Source: Glandiceps talaboti
Taxonomy: Eukaryota; Hemichordata; Enteropneusta; Spengelidae
Length of the DNA stretch: 64,000 nucleotides
Direction: 5' to 3'
Assembly (NCBI RefSeq): GCF_964340395.1
Contig: NC_135558.1
Span: 19,647,371-19,711,370 of the forward strand
Shown here in pieces: positions 14,201-24,689 of the stretch. Positions within the stretch are counted from its first letter, which is position 1, and each line of letters opens with the position of its first letter. A program made the position numbers and the translations under genes. Under the pieces are notes generated by a model. The model had not been told where the DNA came from, did not search any database, and saw nothing but the letters and a program-made list of their open reading frames with translations.

Positions 14201-16455
14201 TTTTTCAGAAGGTTTCCGACTCATAAAAAACTGACAATGAATGTGTTCCTTGTGGCATAGAGTAACGGAACCATTTGGGAACAACACATTCAGATGGCAC
14301 ACACATAAAAACAAACAAAATCAAATTCTTTATGTTAGAATGTGACATGGCTACACATATGTAATGATGTATACAAGCTACAAGTAGATATTTTGTAAGA
14401 TTTTACAACTTCAAGGCCTTTTGTACCTTATTTTGATGAACTGCTTGTGTTTTAGGTTTAAGAAGTTGTTACTGGGCAGGAAGGAATCAAACTATAACAC
14501 GGGGTAGAGTGAGTTACTTTTTGGATGGCGCACATACACCACGCAGTATACAGGCCTGTGTCAAATGGTTCAAAGAAGTTGCTGATGAGGAAGCAAAATC
14601 ACTCAAGTGAGTTTTAACAAAGTATGAACACTCAAAGCAAGAGTCACTTATCCTAAAAAGTATGAAAGAATAATTATCAAAGTGAATATGATAAATTATA
14701 TTTATATGAAACCATACATTTCTTGGGACTTCCAGTGTTTGCAGTTTGCAATGTTAATTACAGGGATTACATGTATATCTACAAAACAAAGTTACTAGTA
14801 TCACCTACTTGTATAATTTACCAAATTGATCTTTTGAATTTGAATTTGCATTTATTAGATCAAAAAAAGCACATATTATAATACAAGGTATAAAAAATCA
14901 CAGAGAATAACACCTAAAAATATTTGTGAAAAACCTTATTTCTAATGTGGTCCATGTAGGGATATTCAAAACGCCATGGCAACAATGATACAGGACAATG
15001 TATTGCATTAGACATGACAGAAAACAAACTAGTAGAGTGATGAAATACACATTGACTACACACCAATAGTGTCTATGTGAGTAAACTGAATGCTTGATTT
15101 CCACTATAGTAAGTTGGAGAGACAAGGAAAGCAAAGGACTCGTACACAACACGTATCAAAGCATGTCTCCCTAACTTCTGTAAATGTGTTCTTTCTTCAC
15201 AGAGGACCAATTGCCAGGGTGTTAGTTTTTAATGCCACAGGTGACAGAGATGAGAGGACATTGTTGGCAGATTTAGTCAACTGTAAGTTTGATGGAGCTG
15301 CTTTCTGTCCAAATATTGCAAGTGTGTACAATGGAAAGACATCAGCAGGTAAGTTTTATTCACTTAACATCTGGACATGATGGCATACAACAGTGAAATA
15401 TAAACTATCGGCTAACACACAACAGTGGACACAAATTACAACTATTATAATTTGTGATATGTTGGTAAAGCTGTCAATGGATGTTAACAATTATGCCCAC
15501 AGTAGGATGATGTTTTTCATTGCGAGTTTTTCCCCAAGTTTTAGTGCATTCAACTGTATAGTGTTCACATGTACACTAGTATCTTGATTACAGGGTGATT
15601 ATATCCACCTATTAAGGCTTATCCCACTTGTGTAACACTTTGTCAATGAGAGAGAGTGGAACTTGCTTTATGCAAATATCAAGACTGTTAAACTTGACCG
15701 TGGCCATTTAAAGGAGAAAAAAGGCGAGGCAGATTTTATCCTCGGGAGCTATAAACTTGACAAAGTAAAAAGTTGAAAAGCAAATATGACAGAGAACAAT
15801 CAAGTATAGTGTTGAATGGTTATTTGTGATTCTCATCATTAAGTTTTATTTTTCCTCTACAGATCAAACTAACTTTATGACGACAATTGAGAAACAGCTA
15901 GCTAGATGTGAGAAACACAGGAGATGCTGGCAAACCATGGAAAGAGAAGCCGGAGCAATTTCACAGCCTCCGTCGCCAAAAGCCTCAACCTCTAGGACAG
16001 AATTTTTAACTGATTCTGTCAAAGCAATCGAGGCCCTTACTCAGGGAGGTGGAGATACAGATGCAAGTCGTCTTTTAAAAGCTCATGGTCTGAACATGCC
16101 GAATGCAAATGTACCAAAAATGGATGGACTGCCTTATCATAATTATGGTTCACCAAATGGAAATATACTGAATAAGGCCGCACAGAATGGTGATGGTGAT
16201 GCAGTAAAGCTAATGAAAACAAAATCTGTGACTTTCCAGTGTATTACAGATGCACTGCAATGGGCAGCATGTGCCAAAGACCCTCGGTTGAGCTCACCGA
16301 GTCGTGAGAACCCATCTCCCCCTGACATTGTGCTAGATGCACAACACATTCAGGTGTTAGTTACTGGGAGTTTACATTTAGTAGGGGGTGTGATCAAAGT
16401 GCTGAACCCAGACTTGGCAACTAAAGATGACTGCAATGACATCCATATATGTTAG
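2526..16455 (+). CDS. FPGS: Folylpolyglutamate synthase, multi-exon gene
   Basis: FPGS adds glutamates to tetrahydrofolates (ATP + tetrahydrofolyl-(Glu)n + Glu), trapping folates in cytosol and mitochondria. Secure exons: 6661-6792, 9300-9418, 10212-10404, 10746-10910, 12746-12823, 13480-13624, 13997-14116, 14456-14606, 15203-15348 and 15863-16455, all GT-AG and phase-consistent, giving 613 residues plus stop; a candidate exon 2526-2594 would add about 20 more from its ATG. The protein shows LNTLQTNA near the N terminus, the P-loop [74 protein letters not shown] and [12 protein letters not shown], in the family order. Human FPGS is about 587 residues, so length fits. A mitochondrial leader was not found; it may lie upstream of the window. 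Function is near certain; the 5' end is not. Confidence 0.95.
5261..5767. repeat. Stacked-hairpin (fold-back) element
   Basis: Several perfect inverted repeats are packed together. CCTCGGATGTTC at 5263-5274 pairs with 5320-5331. TCTAGCGAATGTCAT at 5332-5346 pairs with 5684-5698. GTTCGGGC at 5701-5708 pairs with 5760-5767 and encloses GCGAAC/GTTCGC at 5721-5735. No coding capacity is seen; a MITE or composite of fold-back elements is likely. Outer borders are uncertain. Confidence 0.55.
5940..6145 (+). repeat. Two retroelement 3' ends with (AATC)n tails
   Basis: At 5975-6020, caattgtcaagaaataaa is followed by (AATC)n, similar to the LINE tail at 45190-45404. Next, 6025-6145 carries cctgatgaaggtggcc and gaaataaagatct, the kind of 3' end seen in Penelope-like and LINE elements, closed by a second (AATC)n tract. 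Both copies are 5'-truncated and non-coding. Confidence 0.5.
6661..6792 (+). CDS. FPGS: FPGS exon: N-terminal helix region
   Basis: Acceptor ctcacag precedes GAA and donor is ACT|gtgagt; 44 codons, phase 0 at both ends. It encodes [20 protein letters not shown] and ends LERAGIT, matching the first conserved block of metazoan FPGS (LNTLQTNA, then the segment before the P-loop exon). The 67-codon ATG-started reading frame over this exon includes intron on both sides and is not the real extent. Confidence 0.95.
7770..8345 (+). mobile_element. LINE (non-LTR retrotransposon) 3' end
   Basis: From 7770 to the TAA at 7956-7958 the + strand reads as 62 open codons: [20 protein letters not shown], then [19 protein letters not shown] and [12 protein letters not shown]. 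This is the typical C terminus of metazoan LINE reverse transcriptase polyproteins. A 3' untranslated part with a (TG)n tract at 8180-8222 follows and ends in an (ATT)n tail at about 8325-8345. The copy is 5'-truncated. Confidence 0.8.
8180..8222. repeat. (TG)n microsatellite
   Basis: About 21 uninterrupted TG repeats within the LINE 3' untranslated part. Confidence 0.95.
8375..9010 (-). mobile_element. LINE 3' end, degenerate, minus strand
   Basis: The minus strand, with frameshifts, reads [13 protein letters not shown], then [20 protein letters not shown], then [15 protein letters not shown]. This is the CxxC...HxxxxC-type C-terminal module common in metazoan LINE polyproteins. Its 3' end is the (AAT)n tract at 8375-8392. 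Several stops and frame breaks show it is dead. Confidence 0.75.
9300..9418 (+). CDS. FPGS: FPGS exon: P-loop (ATP-binding)
   Basis: 119 bases starting phase 0 after tcgtgtag and ending phase 2 at ACAG|gtaaag. It encodes [20 protein letters not shown], with the nucleotide-binding loop GTKGKGS at about residues 78-84 (numbered from the candidate Met), then [16 protein letters not shown]. The loop matches the FPGS consensus exactly, so ATP binding should be intact. Confidence 0.97.
10212..10404 (+). CDS. FPGS: FPGS exon: folate-binding loop region
   Basis: 193 bases, acceptor cctttgtag, donor AAG|gtatga. The split codon AG|T completes serine, giving [16 protein letters not shown], the hallmark segment after the P-loop in FPGS and FolC. 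The exon ends in [16 protein letters not shown]. Phase returns to 0. A minus-strand reading frame at 10222-10431 is only its antisense shadow. Confidence 0.97.
10746..10910 (+). CDS. FPGS: FPGS exon: [12 protein letters not shown] metal/ATP site
   Basis: 165 bases, 55 codons, acceptor tttttttcag, donor AAG|gtaagg. It encodes [20 protein letters not shown], where the Glu of EVG(I/L)GG is the Mg-ATP ligand in FPGS/Mur ligases, followed by GMDHTSILG, another invariant block, and [11 protein letters not shown], where the FPGS active-site lysine segment lies. Confidence 0.97.
12746..12823 (+). CDS. FPGS: FPGS exon: PGRPAFT segment
   Basis: Short 78-base exon, acceptor ttacttag, donor CAG|gtaaag, phase 0 to 0. 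It encodes [20 protein letters not shown] and six more residues, aligning with the GVPAFTV(L)QPE stretch of vertebrate FPGS. An antisense reading frame overlaps it and is not credible. Confidence 0.95.
13300..13437 (-). repeat. tRNA-derived SINE, copy 2
   Basis: On the minus strand from about 13437: GAGGCTGAGTGG (box A), TTAAACCAATTGCC, then GGGGTTTGAGCC (box B-like), followed by AAATTTGCTATACTGTAA. The order and the tail agree with the copy at 2280-2422, so both belong to one SINE family. The 3' border is approximate. Confidence 0.6.
13480..13624 (+). CDS. FPGS: FPGS exon: GEHQ domain boundary
   Basis: 145 bases, acceptor ccacttacag, donor GCAG|gtaggt, phase 0 to 1. It encodes [20 protein letters not shown], where GxHQxxNAxLA is the conserved end of the central Mur-ligase domain, then a helix ending EEHKA. 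Confidence 0.96.
13997..14116 (+). CDS. FPGS: FPGS exon: polar linker
   Basis: 120 bases, acceptor ttgatttcag, donor TATG|gtaaga, phase 1 to 1. It encodes a poorly conserved polar linker (contains ESKKQKRL and MDPSDPSVQ) between the central and C-terminal domains, ending in IDTFIY before the conserved [10 protein letters not shown]. Assignment rests on frame continuity and splice sites. Confidence 0.9.
14456..14606 (+). CDS. FPGS: FPGS exon: C-domain [10 protein letters not shown]
   Basis: 151 bases, acceptor tgttttag, donor TCAA|gtgagt, phase 1 to 2. It encodes [20 protein letters not shown] and then [24 protein letters not shown](R/A)S is the C-domain ATP-contact block of FPGS; the aspartate and histidine are present. 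Confidence 0.97.
15203..15348 (+). CDS. FPGS: FPGS exon: [10 protein letters not shown]
   Basis: 146 bases, acceptor tcttcacag, donor GCAG|gtaagt, phase 2 to 1. It encodes [20 protein letters not shown] and then [20 protein letters not shown] and FCPN are strictly characteristic of eukaryotic FPGS. Confidence 0.97.
15863..16455 (+). CDS. FPGS: FPGS terminal exon
   Basis: 593 bases from acceptor cctctacag to the TAG at 16453-16455. It begins [19 protein letters not shown] and ends in the conserved [17 protein letters not shown] followed by a short tail. Between WQTMER and the conserved [11 protein letters not shown] there are about 100 residues rich in Ser, Pro, Gly and Asn, noticeably longer than the roughly 45 in human FPGS; this reads as a disordered, lineage-specific linker rather than a new domain. 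Confidence 0.96.
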
Positions 16456-17570
16456 TTGTATAATGGCTAAAATGTAATAAGACAATGAAATGTGGCTAGT
16501 TCATTCAAAGTACATGTTACAAGTTCGTTTGCCAATATTTTAAATTTAAATTCTTTTATTTGAAATCAAAATGTATACACTTATATAAACTCTTAACCAG
16601 GTGGACAGATTATAATATCCAAATTTGCATATTGACAAACAAGGTGCATATATTAAAATATTTAAATGACCCAACACATTTGAATGAATGTAATGGTAAA
16701 TCTGCACTGCCATTGGTGTACAGAATATCTGGATTTTGATATACCAATATAAATTATTACAATGACTCTATGGAATGCACTTGTGTCATTTTTTTTAATC
16801 ACAAAAATGAACACTTTAAATGAATTATATAAATTTACAGTTTTGCTGGCGTGATATAAATTTTTTTAAACCTCATTAACTGTTTATGTTATAGAAATTG
16901 TATGCAGTCGATGACAGTTCTCAACCATAAGACATCTGGGTATTTGAATTTGTTGAAAACATGTTTTTCCCCAAATACAAGTTTACAAATCGATTTTACC
17001 CTTGATCAGTCTTACTAAATGTGAGGGTAATGTTTTGTGAAGATTGCTGCAAAACATTATTGCAAAATGTACCTAATTATCTGATTGCATTTACTTTCAC
17101 CACAACAAGGTTTGTTTTCCCTACAGTCACATTGGACCCATACAAACATATGGGGAAATCCTGAAGGTTGACTGTTGACAATATTTTTGAAGATTTTTTT
17201 GAGAATAGGATATTATTCCCATCATTGGGGTATTTATGTGCCAGTTACGTTTTTTGACACGATATGTATCCCATGTTCATATTTCTGAAATTTCTAGGCC
17301 ACGGTCTTAAATTTTTTTAAATTATAAGGCCAATCACTGATAGTTTGCTTTACCATGTGGCGCAAGTTGTGGTCATATTTTTAATTTTTAATAGTTGCCT
17401 GGTAACCATCAACAAGAGTGAAGTGAAAACCTTTAATAATTAAAATCGAATTTATATCTAGTCTCTCTTTAAATGTTTTTAGTTGGGAACACTGAAATAT
17501 TTTGAAAACCAAGATCATTAATTACATCAGCAAGTCAGCAAACATATATACAACTGAGGGAGAATGTATT

Positions 17571-17930
17571 GTTCATGGTTCCTAGAATCAATAGGACAGT
17601 AAAATGTATTTATTCTGCCAGTTTTTGAGAGCTATTATTAACACTGAATAATGAAATCATTGTGTAATCAAGGTCTGTAGTAGATGGCTTGAAATGTTGA
17701 GTGATTTGTTTCTAATTTATCATTCTAAAGTAACTATAATTGAAATGGAGGACAATTTCATACTTATGAACTGTTTATGAACATATCAATCCCTCAGTTT
17801 GGAGAGCGTGGTCAAGGTCCATAGTAGATAGATCAAACGTCGCATTTGTTTCTGATTTACCATTCCAAGTTAACTATACTGTACTGTCCTATCAATTCTT
17901 AGAATCATGAACAATGTATTCTCTATTACT
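17571..17930. repeat. Fold-back / duplicated repeat
   Basis: The segment beginning ttgttcatggttcctagaat at 17574 reappears inverted at about 17880-17915 (attcttagaatcatgaacaa). Between them, two direct copies of about 70 bases start at tcaaggtctgtagtagat (17670) and tcaaggtccatagtagat (17812). This is the layout of a fold-back element with an internal duplication. Confidence 0.55.
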
Positions 17931-20214
17931 TGAATAGTGTGTGGAGTTAAGTGTTGTCTCAAGGTGTGAATATGTGCATTGTGTGCCATTTTTTCTTTCT
18001 GCCAGGATACATTACGCAAGTCTTAATGTTGGTTTTATTTGTTACAAGACATGTACCAGTGATTAATCAGTTTGTGAGCAGTGCAGGATGTACACATTGA
18101 CATAAAACTTAGTTATATTTCTGTGAAATTTGTTGTTTCAGGTAAACATCACGTTGCCCGTCCCGTTTCAAGTTACTAAAAACAAGCTCTGCTGTTTACA
18201 AGTATGCAGAAAAGAGTAAGCTGTACAGCTACACTTTAAATATAACCAGATCGACTAAATCAGTTTCTTGTGGCATTTTGTGTAAAGGAAATGAACTAAA
18301 GTGCACAATGCAGACATCTAACACAGATGATCATAACATTGATGCCACATGTCCGCGTCAAGTTGCAGATCATTCATGGTTTATTACATAATAGACAAAA
18401 TGTTGCAAGAAATTTTGATCTTGTTATCTCAGTCTAGAAAATGTAGTTTCTTTTTAGTTTGTTTGTGGTTGTATCAAACAGAATCAGTGAATGATAACTT
18501 GAAACGGGCAGTAATACAGAACTTTGTGAAGTGTAGGTGACGTTGTAGGTACATTTTATACTCATACATATGCTCGCCTTGTTTTCTGCTGTGCCTCTGT
18601 GATGACAGTCGCTTTACTCATAAGTGTGGCCACAGAAATTACAACTAGTCGTAAGTAATACCCAGCGTGTGTTGAACACTGGCACTCCACCATCATGGGT
18701 TCTACTTTTTTGTCATGAAATCCTTCTCATATTAACTTATAAGAGTGTATCTACCATTATGAAAACATATCAAAGAAGAGGAAAATACATACATTTATTG
18801 AGTGTACTTTTCAGTTGAAATGTAAAAAAGCTTCCTTATGAGTTATAGTAGCCTTGCACAAAACATTGTCCAAGTACAAGTACAACCATTACAACTAACA
18901 TTCCAGCAAATCTTAAAAGATGCATTCACCGTCCCTCAAGGGGTAGAACTTTGATGTATGGCAATGTCGTTTAATTTGAAAGACATCAATTTGCTACATT
19001 TAGTGAAGTTATTCACACTTCCTATAAAAATGCAATATTTTATGCAGTCTTAAATGTCATTTGGTGCAACTATTATTAATAGTGAAATGTTTAATATTTA
19101 TTTCTGAAGTGATCTTGTGAGCTGTATTCTAAATTCATTGGCAAGGTAAAGTTTGTCACGCAGCTCTGAATGAACAGTAATGTTGTTTACCTCAGTGGAA
19201 TATGCCATTCTCATTGCTGTCAAAAAGAAATTTATGAATGTACAGAACATACACACTCAGGTTAATAAATGATCTTCACCTTTAAACTTTGAACGCTGAG
19301 CCTATATGACATATCCAAAGATTACAAGTTTTGAAATGGCTGGGATACCTTGATTTATAGACTCTAACAGGGAGAATATGGAGAAAAAATATTTTATTAA
19401 AATAAAATTATGCACAATTTGAGGTTAAATTGTTGGCAGAACCAGGGTGTGACCTGTAACCCTCATGGCTCCTTACTCTCCGCACATCATGTCACGGTTG
19501 TATTTAGTTTTAATGGTGTCTAAAAAATCAGGGTTTCAAGTTTTAAAAAAGTATGTGTGCAAATTTAATGTAAAAAATGGCAATTTAGTTGTCATGAATC
19601 TTTTCCCTGGTTCCCTCAAGATTAGGTGCATTTTGTAATAAAGAAACACAAAACTAGATTTTGTAGCATTGCAAACTCTATGAAATGTATAATGTGGGTT
19701 AGATATTGGCTACTGCAATAAAATAAAACATTTTGTTATTAATTTTGCAAAAGACTAGTTTGTTTTTTTGTTTTCTTAGAAAAATTGACCCATTTTCTTG
19801 ACAATTCTTTTTAGCAGGACTGAACTACATGTAAGGTTCAGTAGTGCTATAGGCATGCTAAAATGTGGTGTGTATGCATATATGTATGTGTATATGACTT
19901 AATAATAACATAATGCTGAATGAAGCGCTATGATATCTGGTGGGCATTACTTCCTCGTAGGGTGTCTGGTTGGTAAATTATTAAAATGACCAGATATAAA
20001 CTGAATGCCTTCCATAAGGGTATAGTCTTGCAGTTTCATGATTTATGCAAGAAATTTAGCTCTATATCTGTGATTTTTCAAGTCCCGATGAAAGTTAGTT
20101 GTTAAAATGTTGTTCAAATGCCCGCCTCCTATTCTCAGCACAGGAAAGCTTGCCATCCTCGACTTCACTCGGCTGTCATGATCCCCTTCATACACGTAGT
20201 ACCGTAGCCTGCGA

Positions 20215-20256
20215 GGGGGGGGGGGGGGGGGGGAGATGCCACCACCCCCCCCCCCC
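20215..20256. repeat. G19/C12 homopolymer hairpin
   Basis: Nineteen G residues at 20215-20233, an 11-base spacer, then twelve C at 20245-20256. It can form a G:C hairpin on either strand or a G-quadruplex. Confidence 0.85.
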
Positions 20257-20904
20257 TGAGATTTTGGAAGAAAGAAAGAATAAAAGCTACTTTTTGAATA
20301 CATAGCGATGCTATTAAAATCGTTATTTACGGGTCGATTCCTAGCATGCTCGATTTAAATGGATAGTTCACTAATAAAGTGATTGTACACTGCTGACTCC
20401 TGGCTAATATGTATCTTATAGTGTGGGGGCATATGGCAGATTTTTGGGTTTCGTGTGAAATTCATGTTAATTTTTGCCAACATATCTCATTGTGTTCCCC
20501 ATCATCTGAGCAATTAAAAAATATATGTTGGCAATTTTTATTTCAATATTAAGGGTAATTCTTGCAGCAGTTTCATAAATGATGTAAGATCATGGTTTTT
20601 CTGTATATTGATGGCAAATTAAAATATGTGAACTGTACGATTGCTTTATATCTGTATACATGTACTTATGGGCATCCTGTAGACTATAACTTGTAGACAG
20701 TTGTATAATTTTGCATTTTAATCACAAAATTATAAATTCTGGCTTCTTTATTTGCATATCATTTGCATATTATGTATGATGCTTCCGGTTTATTTGATTT
20801 CCTGTATTGTTTGATGTTGGTGATTGCTATTCTTTCAAAAATGTACGCCAACCATGAATTATTTCAGTTACTATGATATGAATACTCTGGTTGGTTTTCA
20901 TCTT

Positions 20905-21010
20905 TTAAAGCACTAGTAAGTCCACACTTTGACTTTGCTTCCCCACTGTCTTCCCCACATATATACGAGTAGGGATATTGCATTTTTGGAAAAAGTGCAG
21001 CGTCAAAAAT
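20905..21010 (+). mobile_element. Short LINE fragment, + strand
   Basis: Reads KALVSPHFDFASPLSSPHIY, then after a one-base frameshift RDIAFLEKVQRQK. This corresponds to the (L/V)xPHxxYASP...IxxLEKVQRR block of LINE reverse transcriptase C termini. Only about 35 codons remain. Confidence 0.55.
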
Positions 21011-21179
21011 AAGTACAATAAAAACGTAAATACAGGAAAAGCAAACTAGATCGGATAACAGGAGTCAGAAAATAGCTGTGCTAATCGTGTCTGACTCCAG
21101 GCCAAAGTAAATAATGGTACAAGTTTAGAGTGCAAATAAATATACAAAAAGTAGCTCTACCCTTAACCCCCTCCCCTCA

Positions 21180-22027
21180 CCACCCCCTATATATAGGAGT
21201 GCCATAATGAAAAGAAGTAATATATTACATTAGAACTGTACAATGTTACATTACATACTCTTTTAGTAAATCTTTACATAGTGATGACTTGAATCGCTGC
21301 CTTCAAGGTTCATTTCGTGTGCTGTGTTGTATTGAATTCCATGTAACTGCACCTGTGTATGTCATTGACTGTTTACCATAGAATGTTTTCACAGTAGGTA
21401 CGCATAAATTATTTTGTTCTTTTTGTCGTGTATTGTACTCCTAGTTTAACACATTGCAGTATTCATCAACAGAGTGTGGTAAGTTATTGTGCAGCAAATC
21501 ATAAACAAAGGTACTGACCAAAAACCTGTGCAGTTTATGTACATTAAAAATTTCTAGAGTGTTGGAAAGTGGTGAAGAATGGGTCATGGACTGGCTATGT
21601 GTGATTGCTCGCACAGCCATTTTTTGAGCTAGTAAAATACAATTCAAATAGGAGGAAAAAGTGCTTCCCCAGACTTCAATACCGTACGTTATATGTGGTT
21701 GGACGAAAGTTTTATATAGTAAAATAAGTATATTTTTGGGTACAAAGTCCCTAAGTTTATAAATGATTCCTATTTTTTTCCTAATAGTCTTATTGACAGC
21801 GTCAATGTGCATATTCCATAAAAGATGGTTATCAAAAACGATGCCAACAAAAGATGCAGAATCAACTTGCTCGATAACGTTACCATTAATGCACATGGTT
21901 CCACTAATATTCATTTCTTTTCTACGGCCTCGAATAAACATGAATTTTGTCTTTTTCTCATTAATACTTATTTGCAGTACACCAATCTATAACTTTTTCA
22001 AACTCGGTGTTCACTAATGAAAGGTCG
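21180..22027 (-). mobile_element. LINE reverse-transcriptase C-terminal fragment
   Basis: A 166-codon open frame at 21441-21941 on the minus strand encodes SASFVGIVFDNHLLWNMHID, IIYKLRDFVPKNILILLYKT, PHITYGIEVWGS and LEIFNVHKLHRFLV, a clear LINE C-terminal domain. Upstream, 21942-22027 continues it in another frame (NTEFEKVIDWCTANK). Downstream, 21300-21440 continues as YNTRQKEQNNL and VTWNSIQHSTRNEP, beyond stops. The same family recurs at 44640-44960. It is 5'-truncated and inactive. Confidence 0.85.
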
Positions 22028-22043
22028 ATAATTTATTTAATTT

Positions 22044-22184
22044 ATTACACCCTCGTGACTGTGAGTTACCAGAATCACATGCTATTTCCCGAGGCCAAAG
22101 GCCAAGGGAAATAGCATGTGATTCTGGCTTTGGCCTCGGGAAATAGCATGTGATTCTGGTAACTCACAGTCACGAGGGGGTAAT
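22044..22184. repeat. 57-bp-arm palindrome (cruciform)
   Basis: Arms 22044-22100 and 22128-22184 are reverse complements with a single mismatch. The 27-base loop repeats 22 bases of the right arm in direct orientation (22106-22127 against 22138-22159). Such near-perfection suggests a recent or actively corrected structure. Confidence 0.85.
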
Positions 22185-22189
22185 GAACG

Positions 22190-22420
22190 GGCGCTATAGC
22201 CCGAATATAGGCCAGGCAATATGTGTTTTATAATATACCCCATGCTGTGAACTCGCGGTGGCAGACGACATCGTCAGAAGCTACCATTTTGACCTGCTGT
22301 GAACGCGCGGTGGTCACGTGACCATGTAAAAGTTGATGGAACTATTTCCCTAGGGAAATAGTCATTCTATTTTCCTATCACGTGACTGATTCTAGCGAAT
22401 CATGGCACAGCATTATCACT
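22190..22420. repeat. MITE-like fragment with ACTATTTCCC palindrome
   Basis: Two direct copies of a CTGTGAAC(T/G)CGCGGTGG motif occur near 22246 and 22300. They are followed by ATGGAACTATTTCCCTAGGG, a palindrome, and CACGTGA. A related arrangement (GGAACTATTGCCC...CACGTGAT) lies at 34430-34570. Confidence 0.45.
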
Positions 22421-24689
22421 AAAATGTTTATCCACTTGCCTAACCATCTTTGCAATATATATCCTCATTTGGAAGTTGCTATGGGTGTGGCCTTGTTGCT
22501 AGGGCCAGGCATATGTAACATTGTCCATTTTTGTATGTTTATCCACATATGGTCCTTAATTCTATGTTTGGCATTGTAAAATCTTTAAAATGATTGGTCT
22601 GTAAGTCTGTTAAAAATTAAAAATATTTTTTTTTAAAAAACAGTAAGTTTATGAGTACTTGTTGGTGATACTTTCAATTCATAATCATATTTTAATATTC
22701 TGCATGACGTAGAAATGGCAAGTAAAGTCAGAAGGAACATTTGAACTGTTTGTTTTATTCAATTTGCCCAAATTTTAGCGATAAACAATAAAGATACGCA
22801 CTCATGGGTTTCCTAACCCTGCCATAGAGGGCGTCGATTTAGTTTTTTTCATCTAATTGAAGACATTTAGGGTCGTTTGGGTTATGAGAAACAGAATTAA
22901 GGCTGCCCTCACATATACCTACCAATTACTGTTATCTTTACAATATACATAATGTTCTGACTGTTGCTGTGGACATGGTCTTGTTGATAGGCATATTTGC
23001 ATACATGTTTTGATATTTTTTTTGCCTGACTAACCAAAAATGTTGTTATCTTTACAAAATATACTGGCATCGTTGGCTGTTGCTAAGGCCATATCAATGG
23101 AAGTTGACTATAATCACGGATTCATGGGTTTTCAATGCCTAACCAATGGTTAAGAATAGGGTCTTGGGGCCAAATTTTATTTTAGCCCCCTCAGACTAAT
23201 TTTGAAGATAAAAATTGCCAACATGTATTTTTTTAAATGTGGTCCTATAATGAACATAACCATATATGTTTCATAAAATTAACATGCATTTCACACGAAA
23301 ACCCATATGCCCCTGCACTATTATATTGCTATTGTACGCTTAAACTTTGAATAAAAATGTGTCCAGTTAAAATTGTAACTTTTTGCAGCAGTTAAAAATT
23401 CTTTGTGCGGGAAAGTACAAAAGAAGTGCGCACATGCACTGTGCATTTTGCGCGAGTAACAGTAGTCTTGAAAGTCTCCTTCATTTGAAGATAGCAAGTC
23501 GCAATTATAATGTCAGCAAGTGAAACAAAAAAAAAGACGGAAAAAGTCGTTCAACGTGAGGTCGCCTGCTATGCTGCATGTAGTGACTCCGAAGATGCAC
23601 TCGATCTCATTTACATCTTGTTCCTTATATTAAAACATTTCATACTGATAAAAGATCTCTTTTTGGAATATTTGGTGGCCCTGAAAAACTATTAAACTAT
23701 GTATGCAGTTTAAGATCCACTATTTGAAGATGTTTCTTTCAATAATTGTGTTCGACGTTGTCTTTGGTTAAAATGTTGTTTGATATAATTATCTCATTGC
23801 ACACTGACACTAGCGTTATTCCGCAATTCATTTTGAAGAGACAATTTGCTATGGAAAGAATGGCCTTGAATTTGTAAACAGAGCTGTACCTTCGACATCA
23901 AAATCTAAACTTCAATTTCCATGAATTCACTGAGTTCACCTTAGGTTCCGACATAAACGAGGCCATAACAGTTTTGGGAGTTGGGTAAAGAAAATGATTA
24001 TTTTGTTGTGTTACTTATTTGGGAAAGCACCATCCATTTTTTTTTTACTTTGCATGTGACATCTTTTCGGCAACTACTTTGAAAGATATGACATTAGGCC
24101 AGAAAAAATGAAAAAGCTGTTCAACCTACCCATATATTTTTTTCTGGTGATGGGCAATATATCCTCATGCGGGCTTTGCATTTTTTTTTCAAAATTAAGG
24201 ATATTTCTTTATATTTTCTGAATAGTACATGTAACAATATACATTTGGGTCTATTCCAAATAATATAATATCTTATCAAGTGGTTTACTTGTCTCTGATG
24301 TTGCATACAAGCATGAATTGAGATTAAATATCCAATGTGCACTAAAAACGAATTGAACAAAAGTTTACGACCATTGGGCCATCAAAAGCCTGAAAAGACT
24401 TGAAATGTTTTGCTCTTTATTTAGGATTTTTTGGAACCAAATTAAACTTCAGGAGAAGTCATTTACCATTTACTGCCTAATAGAAATATCGGTTTTTATG
24501 TAGGCAGTGAACAACAGTGTTGAAGACAATTTTCTTTGTAGGATTGGTCTATTGTCCATATTTTGACCACATACCTTTCGGTATAAATGATAGATTATTA
24601 CATTTGATAAATATGTGAGTGTATTTATTTCCAGAGATACTGAGCTAGATAAACGATTACATGCCTTGCAACAAACAGCTGTAGTTTGT

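Larger units (their letters stand above)
9419..15862. other. Remaining FPGS introns
   Basis: Eight introns separate the downstream FPGS exons: 9419-10211, 10405-10745, 10911-12745, 12824-13479, 13625-13996, 14117-14455, 14607-15202 and 15349-15862. Apart from the SINE at 13300-13437, they hold only AT-rich single-copy-looking sequence and short reading frames without recognisable similarity. The 1.8-kb intron 10911-12745 contains nothing I can identify. Confidence 0.7.
16456..20417. other. FPGS 3' flank and untranslated region
   Basis: Follows the FPGS stop codon. Several AATAAA-type signals occur (for example near 19262 and 19718), but none can be chosen as the real polyadenylation site. 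The fold-back repeat at 17571-17930 and the G/C hairpin at 20215-20256 are the only structured parts; no further gene is seen. Confidence 0.65.
20418..23337 (+). mobile_element. DNA-transposon-like element, copy L
   Basis: The left end reads GTGTGGGGGCATATGG and the right end, reversed, GTGCAGGGGCATATGG, each next to TA or TATA, so it looks like one element with terminal inverted repeats. Its first 480 bases and last 660 bases reappear inverted in the copy at 27797-31985 at roughly 95% identity in the stretches I compared. The interior holds a LINE fragment (21180-22027), a small second LINE piece (20905-21010) and a palindrome (22044-22184). No transposase is seen, so it is non-autonomous. 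Confidence 0.6.

Noticed and set aside
23510-23695. 61-codon frame with a Lys-rich start and hydrophobic end
   Set aside because: No homology, no splice or promoter context, and length within chance expectation.
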